A stretch of DNA of 41,055 nt, taken from positions 1 to 41,055 of the forward strand of contig JACQVR010000100.1 of assembly GCA_016209705.1 (NCBI GenBank), given 5' to 3'. Source of the DNA: Planctomycetota bacterium (GTDB taxonomy: Bacteria; Planctomycetota; MHYJ01; JACPRB01). Under the pieces are notes generated by a model. That model had not been told where the DNA came from and did no database searches. It saw only the letters and a program-made list of their open reading frames with translations. Shown piece by piece: positions 20,090-28,029 of the stretch; the first letter of the stretch is position 1; each line of letters starts with the position of its first letter. A program made the position numbers and the translations under genes.

Positions 20090-20122
20090 AGTCGCGAGTC
20101 ATGAGTCGCGAGTCGCGAGTCG
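20090..20122. repeat. short word-like repeat (AGTCGCG / AGTCATG units)
   Basis: Units of AGTCGCG and AGTCATG follow one another between two convergent genes: AGTCGCGAGTCATGAGTCGC and AGTCGCGAGTCGG. The repeat runs into the last codons of the minus-strand gene ending at 20099, giving its C-terminal ATRDS. It is one of four such repeat families at gene ends in this window. Confidence 0.6.
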
Positions 20123-21013
20123 GAAGTAGCCTTTGCGGTGGCGGCGGGGAAACCGCTCGGGATGGAGGATCTCCGCCAAGATTTCCAGTCCGTCCACGAG
20201 GCGCGGACCCGCCCCGTTGAAGTAGGCGTGGCCATCCGCGACATACACTTCTCCCGCCCGCACGGCGGGAAGTCGCTTCCATTCGGGCCGCCCGGTGGCG
20301 ACCGGCAGTTCCCGCCGGGTCCGTTCGAGAGTGAATCCGCACGGAATCAGGATCAGGACCTCCGGGGCGTACTCGACGAGCGTGTTCCATTCGATCCGCG
20401 CCGAGTCCCGCTTGCGCCGCGCCAAGTCGTCCCGCCCGCCCGCCATCTCCACCATCTCGGGAACCCAATGGCCGCTACAGTAGACGGGATCCAACCATTC
20501 CATACAGAACACCCGCTTCTTCCGCAGGCCGCGCGTCCCTCGAAGGACCGCGTCGATGCGCCGCCTCAACGCGCGTTCGAGAGGCCGATGATTCGTCCCC
20601 GTCGTCTCGGCCAGTTCGCGCAGATCCGTGAACATGCCTTCGAACTCGTGCGCGTGAAGCGCCAGCACGGCCGGCTTGGGGCTCATCCCGTCGAGCACCC
20701 GCTCGACGTCCGTCGGAGGCGTGGCTCAGACGTCGCACAGGTTTTGCGTCAGGAGCAGGTCCGGCTTCAGCCGGCGGAGCCGCTCCCGATCGATTCGATA
20801 CAGGCTGTCCCCGCGACGTCCGGCGGCCCGCACGGCGCCATCGATCTCGTCGCTGGACATGCGGTCCGGATCGATGATGCTTGTGGAAACGACGGGTTTC
20901 CGACGCGCCGACGGCGGGAAATCGCATTCGTGCGACACGCCGACGACGGAGCGCCCCAAACCAAGGGCGTACGCCATCTCCGTGGCGGTGGGTTGGAAGC
21001 TGATAATTCTCAT
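20099..21013 (-). CDS. BtuF/TroA-like cobalamin-type binding protein, probable selenoprotein (UGA at 20728-20726)
   Basis: From ATG 21013 the product has 304 residues if UGA codon 96 is read as an amino acid. The N-terminal half MRIISFQPTATEMAYALGLG, GVSHECDFPP and LKPDLLLTQNLCDV is the BtuF-like periplasmic-binding fold. After UGA the same frame continues ATPPTDVERVLDGMSPKPAV and then VFCMEWLDPVYCSGHWVPEM and LILIPCGFTLERT, the second lobe. In relatives the segment reads (Q)DLC-x-VCAV, so UGA replaces the second Cys of a CxxC motif (C93-D-V-U96). No signal peptide is seen, as in many relatives of this cytoplasmic-looking branch. A hairpin follows the UGA. Conventional calling would split it into 20099-20698 and 20726-21013. 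Alternative: a nonsense mutation. Confidence 0.75.
20689..20708 (-). promoter_or_regulatory. candidate SECIS hairpin of the BtuF-like gene
   Basis: On the minus strand CGTCGAGC (20708-20701) and GCTCGACG (20696-20689) form a perfect 8-bp stem closing a GGGU loop. The loop lies 26-29 bases after the UGA, within the range at which SelB-binding loops of bacterial SECIS elements occur, and it contains the GGU commonly seen in them. Hairpins of this size also arise by chance in GC-rich coding DNA. Confidence 0.55.
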
Positions 21014-21063
21014 AAATCCTGGTTTCGCTTCGAGGACATAGAGAAGATGGAGTTCACGGAGGA

Positions 21064-21260
21064 AACGATTCACCGCGGAGACACGGAGGCATGGAGGAGA
21101 TTTTTTTTTCAAGGAGATAAGGAGATTGTGGAGATGGGAAGATATTTTTTTGCGGGGGAGGAACTTTCTTGAGACGTCTTCCGATCTCCATATCTGCCTG
21201 ATCTGACAATCTCCCAGAATAATTTTCTCCGTGTCTCGGTGTCTCCGTGGTGAAGTTTTT
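21064..21260. repeat. purine-rich intergenic repeat with diverged inverted arms
   Basis: The gap between the two selenoprotein-like genes (21014-21301) holds no gene. Left arm TTCACCGCGGAGACACGGAG (21069-21088) matches the reverse complement of 21235-21254 at 18 of 20 bases. Between them are repeated GGAGAT/GGAGAAG-like words and two T-runs. The same GGAGAT words recur after the gene ending at 27932. The structure could fold into a large hairpin. Confidence 0.6.
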
Positions 21261-21301
21261 CTCCGTGCTCTCCGTCTTCTCCGCGCCCTCGACTTCGAAC
21301 C

Positions 21302-21862
21302 TCATTTTATGAACCCCAACTTTTTAGCCCAGATATGGCCGGGGTACCGCTGGACCACTTCCCGGCACCGGTCGTAGATCTTCGATTCGTCTTTCGTGAG
21401 CTTGAAATCGCAGACGCCCGTCCAATAAAGCGCTTCGGGAGCGGCATCGGTCCGTCCATACCTGTCGACGAGATCCTGGTATCGCCGCCGAGCCGCGCCG
21501 TAATCCCCCTTCGCGAACGCGTCCTTGCCGGCCGCCAGGTGGATCTGCGCGGAAAATTCGTCGGGAGGAAGGTATCCCATGAAGCGATGCTGTTCCACGC
21601 CTTCGGCGTCGACGAAGAGAAACGCGGGCGTCCATGGCACTCGATGTCGTTTGGTCAGCTCCCGGTCCTTGAGCACGTTGAGCTTCACCGGCACCACCCA
21701 TTCATTCACTTCGGTCGCGACCGCTTCCTCCGGAAAGGTCGCTCGTTCGAGTTCCCGGCACGCCACTCAGTACGGACTCTGAAAGTGAAGCAGCGCCAGC
21801 CGCCTCCGCTCGCGCGCTTTTGCCAGCGCCGCGTCATGCTCCGATTCCCACGCGATACTCAT
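21302..21862 (-). CDS. thioredoxin-like protein with UxxC motif, probable selenoprotein (UGA at 21769-21767)
   Basis: From ATG 21862, with an AGGAG site 6 bases upstream, the frame reads MSIAWESEHDAALAKARERR and LALLHFQSPY, then UGA (codon 32), then VACRELERATFPEEAVATEV. The strand before and helix after the motif are those of a thioredoxin fold, so UGA-V-A-C stands where CxxC is expected. The rest fits: VPVKLNVLKDRELTKRHRV, the cis-Pro region WTPAFLFVD, and GYLPPDEFSAQIHLAAG. A C-terminal TPR-like tail follows (DYGAARRRYQDLVDRYGRTD). Length with Sec is 186 residues. It may reduce peroxides or disulfides in the cytoplasm. Without readthrough the redox site would be lost, which argues for selenocysteine. 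Confidence 0.82.
21730..21758 (-). promoter_or_regulatory. candidate SECIS hairpin of the thioredoxin-like gene
   Basis: Eight bases after the UGA, CCGGGAA (21758-21752) pairs with TTTCCGG (21736-21730), with one G-U pair. Within it a small CTC-GAAC-GAG hairpin places a G-containing loop 19-22 bases after the UGA. The 3' side has a 5-base bulge. The spacing fits a bacterial SECIS. Energies were not computed. Confidence 0.45.
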
Positions 21863-21898
21863 GGCATGCTCCTGAGAACGTGACACCCATGTCATAAC

Positions 21899-21921
21899 GC
21901 ATTAGGCATCACGCATCAAGC
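21899..21921. repeat. GCATCA-word repeat at the 3' end of hemG
   Basis: GCATTAGGCATCACGCATCA then AGC repeats the word GCATYA three times and contains the hemG stop codon. The same word family builds the long inverted repeat at 34277-34360, 12 kb away. Confidence 0.5.
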
Positions 21922-23251
21922 GTTGAGCGACCATCCGGCCCGTGGCGCGGCCATCCTTGATGCAATCCGGCAGGCCGATGCCACGATAGCCGGCGCCGGT
22001 CAGATACAACCCCGGCCATGCGGAGGCGCGCGACTCGATTTCCCGAACTCGCCGCTCATGCCCGACACGGTACACCGGATTCGCGCCCGGCCAGCGGAAG
22101 ACACGGGTCATCGCCGGCGCGTCACGGATATCCATCGTTTCCTTCAGTTCCTCCCGGATCTCGCGAACGAGATCGGCGTCCGAAAGCCCGAGGCCGCGCT
22201 CCTGCATGAAGCACCGGAGGAGGATTTGGTCGGCGGGAGCCCGATCGCCGAACTTTGAAGATGTCCAGGTGCAACCCACGATGCGCCTCCCCTCGGTTCT
22301 CGGAACCACGAAACCGGTCGCGTCGAGCTCCTGGGGTACCGACAAGCGCGGATAGGCCAGCGAGATGGTGGCGCTTCCCACGTAAGGAATCCGGCCCACT
22401 TCGTCGGCGAGCCCCGCGTCCAGGGTTCGCAGCAGTTCGGCCGCCGCGACCGCGGGAACCGCCAGGACGACGGCATCGGCCTCGAATGCTTCATCATCCA
22501 GCACGAGGCGCCAGCGGTCTTCACGGCGATCGACCCGACGCACCGGCGCGCTCGGCCGCACGTCGGCGCCCGGCATCGCCGCGAGGAGTCGTTCGACGAG
22601 CTGGCCGACTCCGCCGCGCAGCGAGACGAACGGGCTGAGCGAGCCGGAGAAGCGAGCTTTCCGCAGACCGCGGATCAGGCTTCGATGTTCGCGTTCCAGC
22701 TCCAGGAAGCGCGGAAAGGTCGATTTCAGCGAAAGCTCGTCGCCGTCCGCCAGATAGATGCCGGCCATCAGCGGTTCCGCCAGTTTGTCGAACGCCTCGC
22801 GGCCCAGCCGCCGCCGCACGAACGAGCCCAGCGATTCATCATCCGCCTCTCCGCGAGGCAGCAGGAGATCCAGCGCCATGCGCAGCTTGCCCCGCCAGGA
22901 GAAGAGGCCGCTCATGAGCAGCGGCCAGAGGCGCGTGGGAACGGCGAGAAACATGCCTTCCGGAAGCGCGTGCAGGCGTCGGCCCGAGTAAATGTAGACG
23001 CGGCGTTCCAGCGTGGGAACGATCTGGTCGTCCAAACCCAGCTCGCGGCACAATTCGAGCGCGGCGGGTTTCAAGGTCAGAAAGGAATCGGGGCCGCCTT
23101 CCACGAGATAGCCGCCGACGCGCCGCGTCTCGATGACGCCGCCCATCCGCTCGCGGGCCTCGAAGATCGTGACGTCCGCTCCATGTCGGACGAGTTCGTA
23201 CGCGGCGGCGAGTCCGGCGATCCCGCCTCCCACGACCGCCGCGCGGTTCAT
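21902..23251 (-). CDS. hemG: protoporphyrinogen/coproporphyrinogen oxidase (HemY type)
   Basis: The 449-residue flavoprotein has the FAD-binding motif VVGGGIAGLAAAYEL at its N-terminus, then GGVIETRRVGGYLVEGGPDS and the C-terminal FAD contact LYLTGAGYRGIGLPDCIKDG. This is the oxygen-dependent HemY/PgoX family (often labelled hemG or hemY) that makes protoporphyrin or coproporphyrin. Its ATG overlaps the hemH stop by four bases (23248-23251), so the two are translationally coupled. It is the last gene of a hemE-hemH-hemG set. The end codons run into a word repeat. Which of the two late pathways is used cannot be told from this gene alone. Confidence 0.88.
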   Translation of the reverse strand: MNRAAVVGGGIAGLAAAYELVRHGADVTIFEARERMGGVIETRRVGGYLVEGGPDSFLTLKPAALELCRELGLDDQIVPTLERRVYIYSGRRLHALPEGMFLAVPTRLWPLLMSGLFSWRGKLRMALDLLLPRGEADDESLGSFVRRRLGREAFDKLAEPLMAGIYLADGDELSLKSTFPRFLELEREHRSLIRGLRKARFSGSLSPFVSLRGGVGQLVERLLAAMPGADVRPSAPVRRVDRREDRWRLVLDDEAFEADAVVLAVPAVAAAELLRTLDAGLADEVGRIPYVGSATISLAYPRLSVPQELDATGFVVPRTEGRRIVGCTWTSSKFGDRAPADQILLRCFMQERGLGLSDADLVREIREELKETMDIRDAPAMTRVFRWPGANPVYRVGHERRVREIESRASAWPGLYLTGAGYRGIGLPDCIKDGRATGRMVAQRLMRDA

Positions 23252-24096
23252 GAAGCGAGCGCCTTCTGGACCACCGACGCCAGCGCTTCGATCAGGAGCG
23301 GCGATTCGTTGAGCGATGGAACGCGAGTCGCATGGATCCCCAGCGCCGCGGCGCGCGTGGAATGGAGGATGTCGAGATCGTACAGCACTTCCACGTGGTC
23401 GGAGACGAACCCGATCGGCGCGAAGGCGACTTCGCGGATCCCCTGGGCGGCCAGGCGATCGAGGACCGTATCGACATCCGGCTCCAGCCAGGGTCGCGGA
23501 TCGGGGCTGCGGCTCTGATACGCGAACGACCCATCCAGGCCGGGGTGAAAGTCGCCGATGCCTTGGATCGTTTCCATGATCTGCTGCGGGTAAGGATCCG
23601 CGTTCTCGACGGGACTGCTGTGGGCGGTAAAGAGGATTTTCTTGTCGGACGGCAGCCGCTCCGCCCAGGCCTTGAGGAAATGCGGCTCTTGATGCCACTG
23701 GACCACTAAGACGGTCCGCAGGCTCGGGGGGCACGCGGCTCGAAACGCTTCGTGGTAGGCGCCGACGCTGATCGGCGCATAGTGGGGAGCCATCACCACG
23801 CCGACCAGCCGTTCGACGCGCTCCGCCGCTTCTGCGACCGCTTCCGCCACGAACGGCTTCCAGTGGCGCATGCCGACGAAGATGGGCAGATTCAGCCGCT
23901 TTTGCAGCGCCGCCGCTTGGCGCCGGGTGATGTCCAGCAGGGGCGATCGCCCGCCGATCCGGCGATATCGTTCGCGAATCTCCTCGACGAAGGCCGGCGT
24001 CGGCGGGTGGCGTTTCATCACGTGGTGGAGGTACTCCTCGATCTCGTCGAGCGAGTCGGGGGAACCGTGGGACATCAACAAGACGCCGGTGTCCAT
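23248..24096 (-). CDS. hemH: ferrochelatase
   Basis: The 282-residue protein starts MDTGVLLMSHGSPDSLDEIE and contains VGMRHWKPF, VVMAPHYAPISVGAYHEAF and LFTAHSSPVENADPYPQQI, the motif with the iron-binding His. FAPIGFVSDHVEVLYDLDI carries the second metal-site Glu/His region. It inserts Fe2+ into proto- or coproporphyrin. The protein is a little shorter than the E. coli enzyme and lacks an FeS tail. It lies between hemE and hemG with a 4-base overlap to the latter. An inverted repeat separates it from hemE. Confidence 0.9.
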   Translation of the reverse strand: MDTGVLLMSHGSPDSLDEIEEYLHHVMKRHPPTPAFVEEIRERYRRIGGRSPLLDITRRQAAALQKRLNLPIFVGMRHWKPFVAEAVAEAAERVERLVGVVMAPHYAPISVGAYHEAFRAACPPSLRTVLVVQWHQEPHFLKAWAERLPSDKKILFTAHSSPVENADPYPQQIMETIQGIGDFHPGLDGSFAYQSRSPDPRPWLEPDVDTVLDRLAAQGIREVAFAPIGFVSDHVEVLYDLDILHSTRAAALGIHATRVPSLNESPLLIEALASVVQKALAS

Positions 24097-24100
24097 AGGG

Positions 24101-24250
24101 AGTCCGAAGTCCGAAGTCCAAAGTCCGAAGTCGTAAACAAAATGCGTTCGCTATTTGGAATTCTTGAGATATCGAATGAAACCACCGATAAGCCCTTCAA
24201 ATTTCGCGATTTTCATCGCTTTTCTCCGGCGGACTTTGGACTTTGGACTG
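24101..24250. repeat. AGTCC(A/G)A word repeats arranged as inverted arms between hemH and hemE
   Basis: AGTCCGAAGTCCGAAGTCCA (24101-24120) and following units face GGACTTTGGACTTTGGACTG (24231-24250), the reverse complement of the same word. About 100 bases of AT-rich spacer lie between. The right arm is translated as the last codons of hemE (KPVQSPKSAG), so the repeat has encroached on the gene end. Confidence 0.6.
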
Positions 24251-25289
24251 GTTTATGCACGCGCTCGATGACCGCGATCACGTTTTCGACGGGAGTTTCG
24301 GGGAGCACGCCGTGTCCCAGATTGAAGATGTGGCCGGGGCGCCCGCCGGCCCGGTCGAGGATCGCGTCCACGCGGCGCTCCAGCTCCGGACGCGGCGCCA
24401 GCAGCGCCGCCGGATCGAGGTTTCCCTGGACGCCGACGCCCGGTCCCAACCGCTTCCATGCCTCGGCCAGATCCACGCGCCAGTCGAGGCCGATGACGTC
24501 GCCGCCCGCATCCCGCATCCGCTCCAGCAGGGCCGCCGTTCCCGTTCCGAAATGGATCACGGGAGCCCCCTGGACCCGCTTCAAGATGGACCGCACATAA
24601 GGTTGGACGTAATCCCCGTAATCGTCCACGCCGAGCGCGCCGACCCAGCTATCGAAGAGCTGAACGATGTGCGCACCCGCTCGGATCTGGGCGTTGAGGT
24701 GATCGGCGACGGCGTCGGCGAGCTTCGCCATCAGCTTGGCCCAGAAGCCGGGCACCGAGCACATGAGCCGCTTGGTTTTCAAAAAATCCTTGGAAGGGCC
24801 GCCTTCGATCAGATAACTGGCCAGTGTGAACGGCGCGCCGGCGAAGCCGATGACGGGCATCTTTCCCTCTACCTCGCGCCGCAGCATCCGGATGCCCTCG
24901 ATCGGCCCGCGCAGGTCCCGCTCCGGCTCCAGGGATTTCAGGGCCTCCACGTCCGCTTCCGTGGTGAGGGGGCTTCCGATCGCCGGGCCTTCCGAGGCGA
25001 CGAATCGCACCTCGATTCCCATGGCCTGCGGAATTTGCAGGATATCGGAGAAGATGATCGCGCCGTCCAGCCCCGGCAGCGCTTCTACGGCGGTCATCGA
25101 CGCCTGGACCGCGAGCTCGGGAATCCGGCACAGATCCTGGATCGAGTGTTTCCGTCGCAGTTCGCGATAGGCGGGCAGGAATCTTCCCGCCTGTCGCATG
25201 AACCATACGGGCGTACGGTCGGCGGCTTGGCGCCGTGCGGCGCGCAGCAGCCGATACGTCGAATCACCTTCGCCTTTGGAGCGTTCCAA
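24213..25289 (-). CDS. hemE: uroporphyrinogen decarboxylase
   Basis: The 358-residue protein has the family signature TPVWFMRQAGRFLPAYRELR near residue 26, the catalytic-Asp region GAIIFSDILQIPQAMG, GFAGAPFTLASYLIEGG and VIGLDWRVDLAEAW. It removes four carboxyl groups from uroporphyrinogen III to give coproporphyrinogen III. The core ends near VENVIAVIERVH, as usual. The final 13 residues (KPVQSPKSAGEKR) come from a word repeat. With hemH and hemG downstream it gives three of the last heme steps. No hemF/hemN is seen here. Confidence 0.93.
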   Translation of the reverse strand: MERSKGEGDSTYRLLRAARRQAADRTPVWFMRQAGRFLPAYRELRRKHSIQDLCRIPELAVQASMTAVEALPGLDGAIIFSDILQIPQAMGIEVRFVASEGPAIGSPLTTEADVEALKSLEPERDLRGPIEGIRMLRREVEGKMPVIGFAGAPFTLASYLIEGGPSKDFLKTKRLMCSVPGFWAKLMAKLADAVADHLNAQIRAGAHIVQLFDSWVGALGVDDYGDYVQPYVRSILKRVQGAPVIHFGTGTAALLERMRDAGGDVIGLDWRVDLAEAWKRLGPGVGVQGNLDPAALLAPRPELERRVDAILDRAGGRPGHIFNLGHGVLPETPVENVIAVIERVHKPVQSPKSAGEKR

Positions 25290-25340
25290 TGCGCCAGGAT
25301 TCTAACCGCAGGAGGACTCGGATTCTTGCTTTTTGCCGAA

Positions 25341-27176
25341 CTACCGGGGGGGATCGCCGAGTTCCCTCACGCGCTCCGCGGCTTTAGCGCCGCACTCGAG
25401 CGCGGAGAATTCCTGGGCCAACAGGTTCAGCGTCGCGCGCGCGACATCGAGCCAACCGGCCTTCGCCTGCGCCTCGGCCTCCTGAAGCAACGCCTCGCCT
25501 TTGGCGCGAAGCTCCTGGAGTCCCGCTTCCGCCTCGCGGCGGACCGCCTCGTTCGAGCCCCGCGCGGCCTCGGCGAACTTTTCCGCGGCTTCCTTCCATC
25601 GCTCGCCGCCGCGCGCCGCGAGGGCTTCATCGAGCGGACGGACGAGCGCCGCGTACTCGGATTTCGATATCCTCGGGCCCGGAATTTGATCGAGCGCCTG
25701 CCGGAGATCCTTGATGAACTCCTCCGGCGGGCGGAAGCCGCTGCGGCGGAACCGTTCTTTCCCCTCGGCGTCGATCCAGATCATGATGGGAATCCGGTAG
25801 GTGCCGCGCAGATACGGTCCGAGCGCCTCCTCCGAACGTTTGTGATCCTCGCATTCCAGATTCGGATAAAGCCCGCACCTCGTCACCGTGCGCCCGCCTT
25901 CCTGGACTTCGTGGCGCTCGTGGTCCATCGGGCCGTGCGCGACGAGCAGGACCGCTTCTTCGGAGGCCTCGATCACGCGAGGCTCGGGCAGCGTGCGCTG
26001 CTCCATGAGGCGGCACCCGTGTCAGCCCGCGCCGCCGGAAACGTAGAGCAGGATCGGCACGCGGCGGATCCTCGCTTCCCGCTTCGCCGCGCCCCACGTC
26101 TTGGCCCATATGATGTGGCCGGACGCGGCGGCCGCTTCGCCGCCCGACTCGAGCACGGTGCGGCAGATGCGAAGATGATCGCGCAGGGCGGGCTCGATGG
26201 CGGGATCGAGCCGCGCGGACTCTTCGTAGGCGGCCCGCGCGAGGCGGTAATGCTCGAAGTCCTTCGTGCCCTTGTTGAAGAGGTGGACCGCCAGCTCGTA
26301 ATGCGCTTCGGCCTTCAAAAAATGGTTTCGCGCGTTCGAAGGGTCGAGCCGCAGGCCTTCGTCGAAGTCGTCGAAAGCGTTCCGCAGAAGCCGGGCGGAT
26401 CGATCGGGAAATCCCAAGTCGAGAATGCCCTGTTGATGGCCGGCCACGGCGCGGCCGATACGGGCGGCGGCGCATTGAGGGTCGCGGCGGAGCGCGTCGG
26501 AATAGTCGGCGATGGCCGAATCGAACTCACGCTGGGTCACGCCGACGAGCTGGCTGCGCTGGATTCGCGCGCGAGCGCACTCGCTGCGGGCGTCCGCCCG
26601 ACCGATGAGCGCCTCGACGGAATCCGGATTCAAGCGCAGCGCCTCGTGGTAACGTTCGACGGCCGGGCGATACGCGCGGCCGGGTTCAGCTCCGGCGGCG
26701 GTCTCGAGCCGCGCCCCATGCCGTTGAACCTCCGCGATGGCCAGCACAGCTTCAAGCTTGTCGGCGCCCTTCTTGAGGGCCTCCTCGCCATCTTCGGCCG
26801 CCGCCCGCAGGAGGTCGCCGATCGAGGAATCGGCCGGGCGGCCTTGAAGCGCTTCGAGTTCGCGCATGCGGGAGCACGCCCATTCCGTGCGGGCGCGGGC
26901 GCGATCCAGAAGAATCGAGGCGGCGGAGGCCGGATCCTCCGCCAACTTCGCGGTCAGCCACGCGACGCGCTCCTCGGGCGATTGAGGCGGTGCCGGCGCA
27001 GGCGCGGGCTCCGGGGCGGGTGCGGAAGCCGGTGCGATCGGTTCCACGGGAGCCGCTGGACGTTCAGGCTCCCGTGGGGAGGGGGCGGGAGGCGCGGGGA
27101 CGCCGCGACAGGAGACGAACGAAACGGTCGCGGCGATCGCGAACAGTATCCGCCGGAATCGGCACATGCGCTGCAT
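25341..27176 (-). CDS. TPR-repeat lipoprotein with thioredoxin-like UxxC domain, probable selenoprotein (UGA at 26024-26022)
   Basis: With UGA decoded, the product is 611 residues. A signal peptide with a lipobox-like SFVSC and a Pro/Ala-rich linker (PAPEPAPAPAPPQSP) precede about six TPR-like helical pairs (YRPAVERYHEALRLNPDSVE, AIADYSDALRRDPQCAAARI). Then a thioredoxin-type domain starts: RRVPILLYVSGGAG, UGA (codon 385), HGCRLMEQRTLPEPRVIEAS. UGA-H-G-C replaces CxxC. The domain finishes with the cis-Pro segment YRIPIMIWIDAEGKERF. A helical tail (residues 500-611) follows. The frame is continuous; without Sec it would split into 26022-27176 and 25341-26006. A TATACT lies 5 bases before ATG 27176, so the message may be leaderless. 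The domain pairing suggests periplasmic redox work. Confidence 0.78.
25988..26001 (-). promoter_or_regulatory. candidate SECIS hairpin of the TPR-thioredoxin gene
   Basis: On the minus strand GCAGC (26001-25997) and GCTGC (25992-25988) close a GCAC loop, 20 bases after the UGA, so the loop lies 26-29 bases downstream, the same distance as in the BtuF-like gene. The 5-bp stem is short, and no GGU is in the loop. Weak on its own. Confidence 0.35.
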
Positions 27177-27319
27177 ATTAAAGTATACGACCGAATTCCG
27201 CGAGGCAATGTGCTTCGGAGGGCGATCCTCCTTCGCGCCTGAACTCCCACGGGTTTGTTCTTCAAAGGGGAACCCTCCGGAGCGCTACTGTATCCCCCAT
27301 CAGTGGGTGCGAAGGAGGG

Positions 27320-27394
27320 TCGGGGCGGCGGGATTTGAACCCGCGGCCTCTTGGTCCCAAACCAAGCGCTCTGGCCAGACTGAGCTACGCCCCG
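27320..27394 (-). tRNA. tRNA-Pro (anticodon UGG)
   Basis: The minus strand folds as a complete cloverleaf. The acceptor stem is CGGGGCG/CGCCCCG, the D arm GCTC...GAGC, the anticodon stem CTTGG/CCAAG around TTTGGGA (UGG at 34-36), and the T arm GCGGG-TTCAAAT-CCCGC. The discriminator base is A, and CCA is not encoded. UGG reads CCA and, by wobble, CCG proline codons. A TATAGT about 10 bases upstream could be its -10 box. Confidence 0.96.
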
Positions 27395-27404
27395 GAGTTC
27401 ACGG

Positions 27405-27434
27405 ACTATATCAGAACGCCCGCCGATTCGGGAA
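27405..27434 (-). promoter_or_regulatory. possible tRNA-Pro promoter
   Basis: On the minus strand TATAGT (27410-27405) is a 5/6 -10 box, 10 bases before the tRNA. The -35 position (TTCCCG, 27434-27429, 18-base spacer) matches poorly. Confidence 0.35.
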
Positions 27435-27445
27435 CCGCCTCGATC

Positions 27446-27475
27446 TTGCTACCTGTGGGCCGTGGAGTCTACAAT
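27446..27475 (+). promoter_or_regulatory. promoter of the coiled-coil protein gene
   Basis: TTGCTA (27446-27451) and TACAAT (27470-27475) are separated by 18 bases. They lie about 34 bases before ATG 27510 and divergent from tRNA-Pro. Confidence 0.55.
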
Positions 27476-27509
27476 GACGGCACCGAGGGTGCTTTTCCGG
27501 AGGTGATTC

Positions 27510-27932
27510 ATGACCAAGTTCCTTCCCACGCTCGCGGGCGCCATCCTGCTGGTTTCAACCGCCCAGGCCCAGGAAGATTCCAAAGTCGAGAAGCTGCTCA
27601 AAAAGTTCCACCAGCGGATCGAGAAATTGGAAAAGAAAGTCGAAGCGCTCGAGAACGAGCTGAAGCGGAAGGCTCGCGAGTTCGAGAACCCCTGGCAGAG
27701 ACTCGAGAAAGAATTGAAGAAGGGGCTGGAACGGTTTCAGGAAAAGCTGCCGGACGACATCAAGCAGATTCTGGAACAGTTCCGCGACATGGAACCGGAG
27801 GATCTCCTCGAAAGAATTCGCGACTACTTCGAATTCCAGTTCGACCAGTTCTTCGATCCGAACGAGCTCGAGCGCATGCTGGAAGAGCTTGAACGCCGGT
27901 TCAGGAAAGAGGAGCCCGGCGATTGGATTTGA
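27510..27932 (+). CDS. exported coiled-coil protein, function unknown
   Basis: The 140-residue protein has a clear signal peptide (MTKFLPTLAGAILLVSTAQA) followed by about 80 residues of heptad-type charged helix (KVEKLLKKFHQRIEKLEKKV, ALENELKRKAREF). An acidic/aromatic C-terminal helix follows (DLLERIRDYFEFQFDQFFDP). The start is secured by GGAGGTGA (27499-27506) 3-4 bases before ATG. It is probably a periplasmic oligomeric coiled coil. The length and charge recall Skp/OmpH-like or Lpp-like chaperones, but there is no specific motif. GGAGAT word repeats follow the stop. Confidence 0.75.
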   Translation: MTKFLPTLAGAILLVSTAQAQEDSKVEKLLKKFHQRIEKLEKKVEALENELKRKAREFENPWQRLEKELKKGLERFQEKLPDDIKQILEQFRDMEPEDLLERIRDYFEFQFDQFFDPNELERMLEELERRFRKEEPGDWI

Positions 27933-28029
27933 AGGAGATACGGCGATCGGGGAGATGCGGAGATAAAGAGAACCGTCCCCCGGGAATGAGCAAAGCGCGG
28001 AGAAAAATGGTAGAGTGCGCCTCCCTTAG

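Noticed and set aside
21902..24121. A 739-codon frame joining the hemG and hemH regions
   Set aside because: Its N-terminal third is hemH sequence read out of frame. The true genes are hemH (23248-24096) and hemG from ATG 23251.
20090..24250. CRISPR array
   Set aside because: The repeated words are 6-8 bases, irregular and without unique spacers; no cas genes are present.
24243..27242. A 999-codon plus-strand frame across hemE and the TPR gene
   Set aside because: It is antisense to hemE and the thioredoxin-type gene; its sequence is Arg/Ala/Gly-rich mirror sequence without recognisable folds.
27177..27319. A riboswitch or small RNA between the TPR gene and tRNA-Pro
   Set aside because: I found only short imperfect pairings and no known motif.
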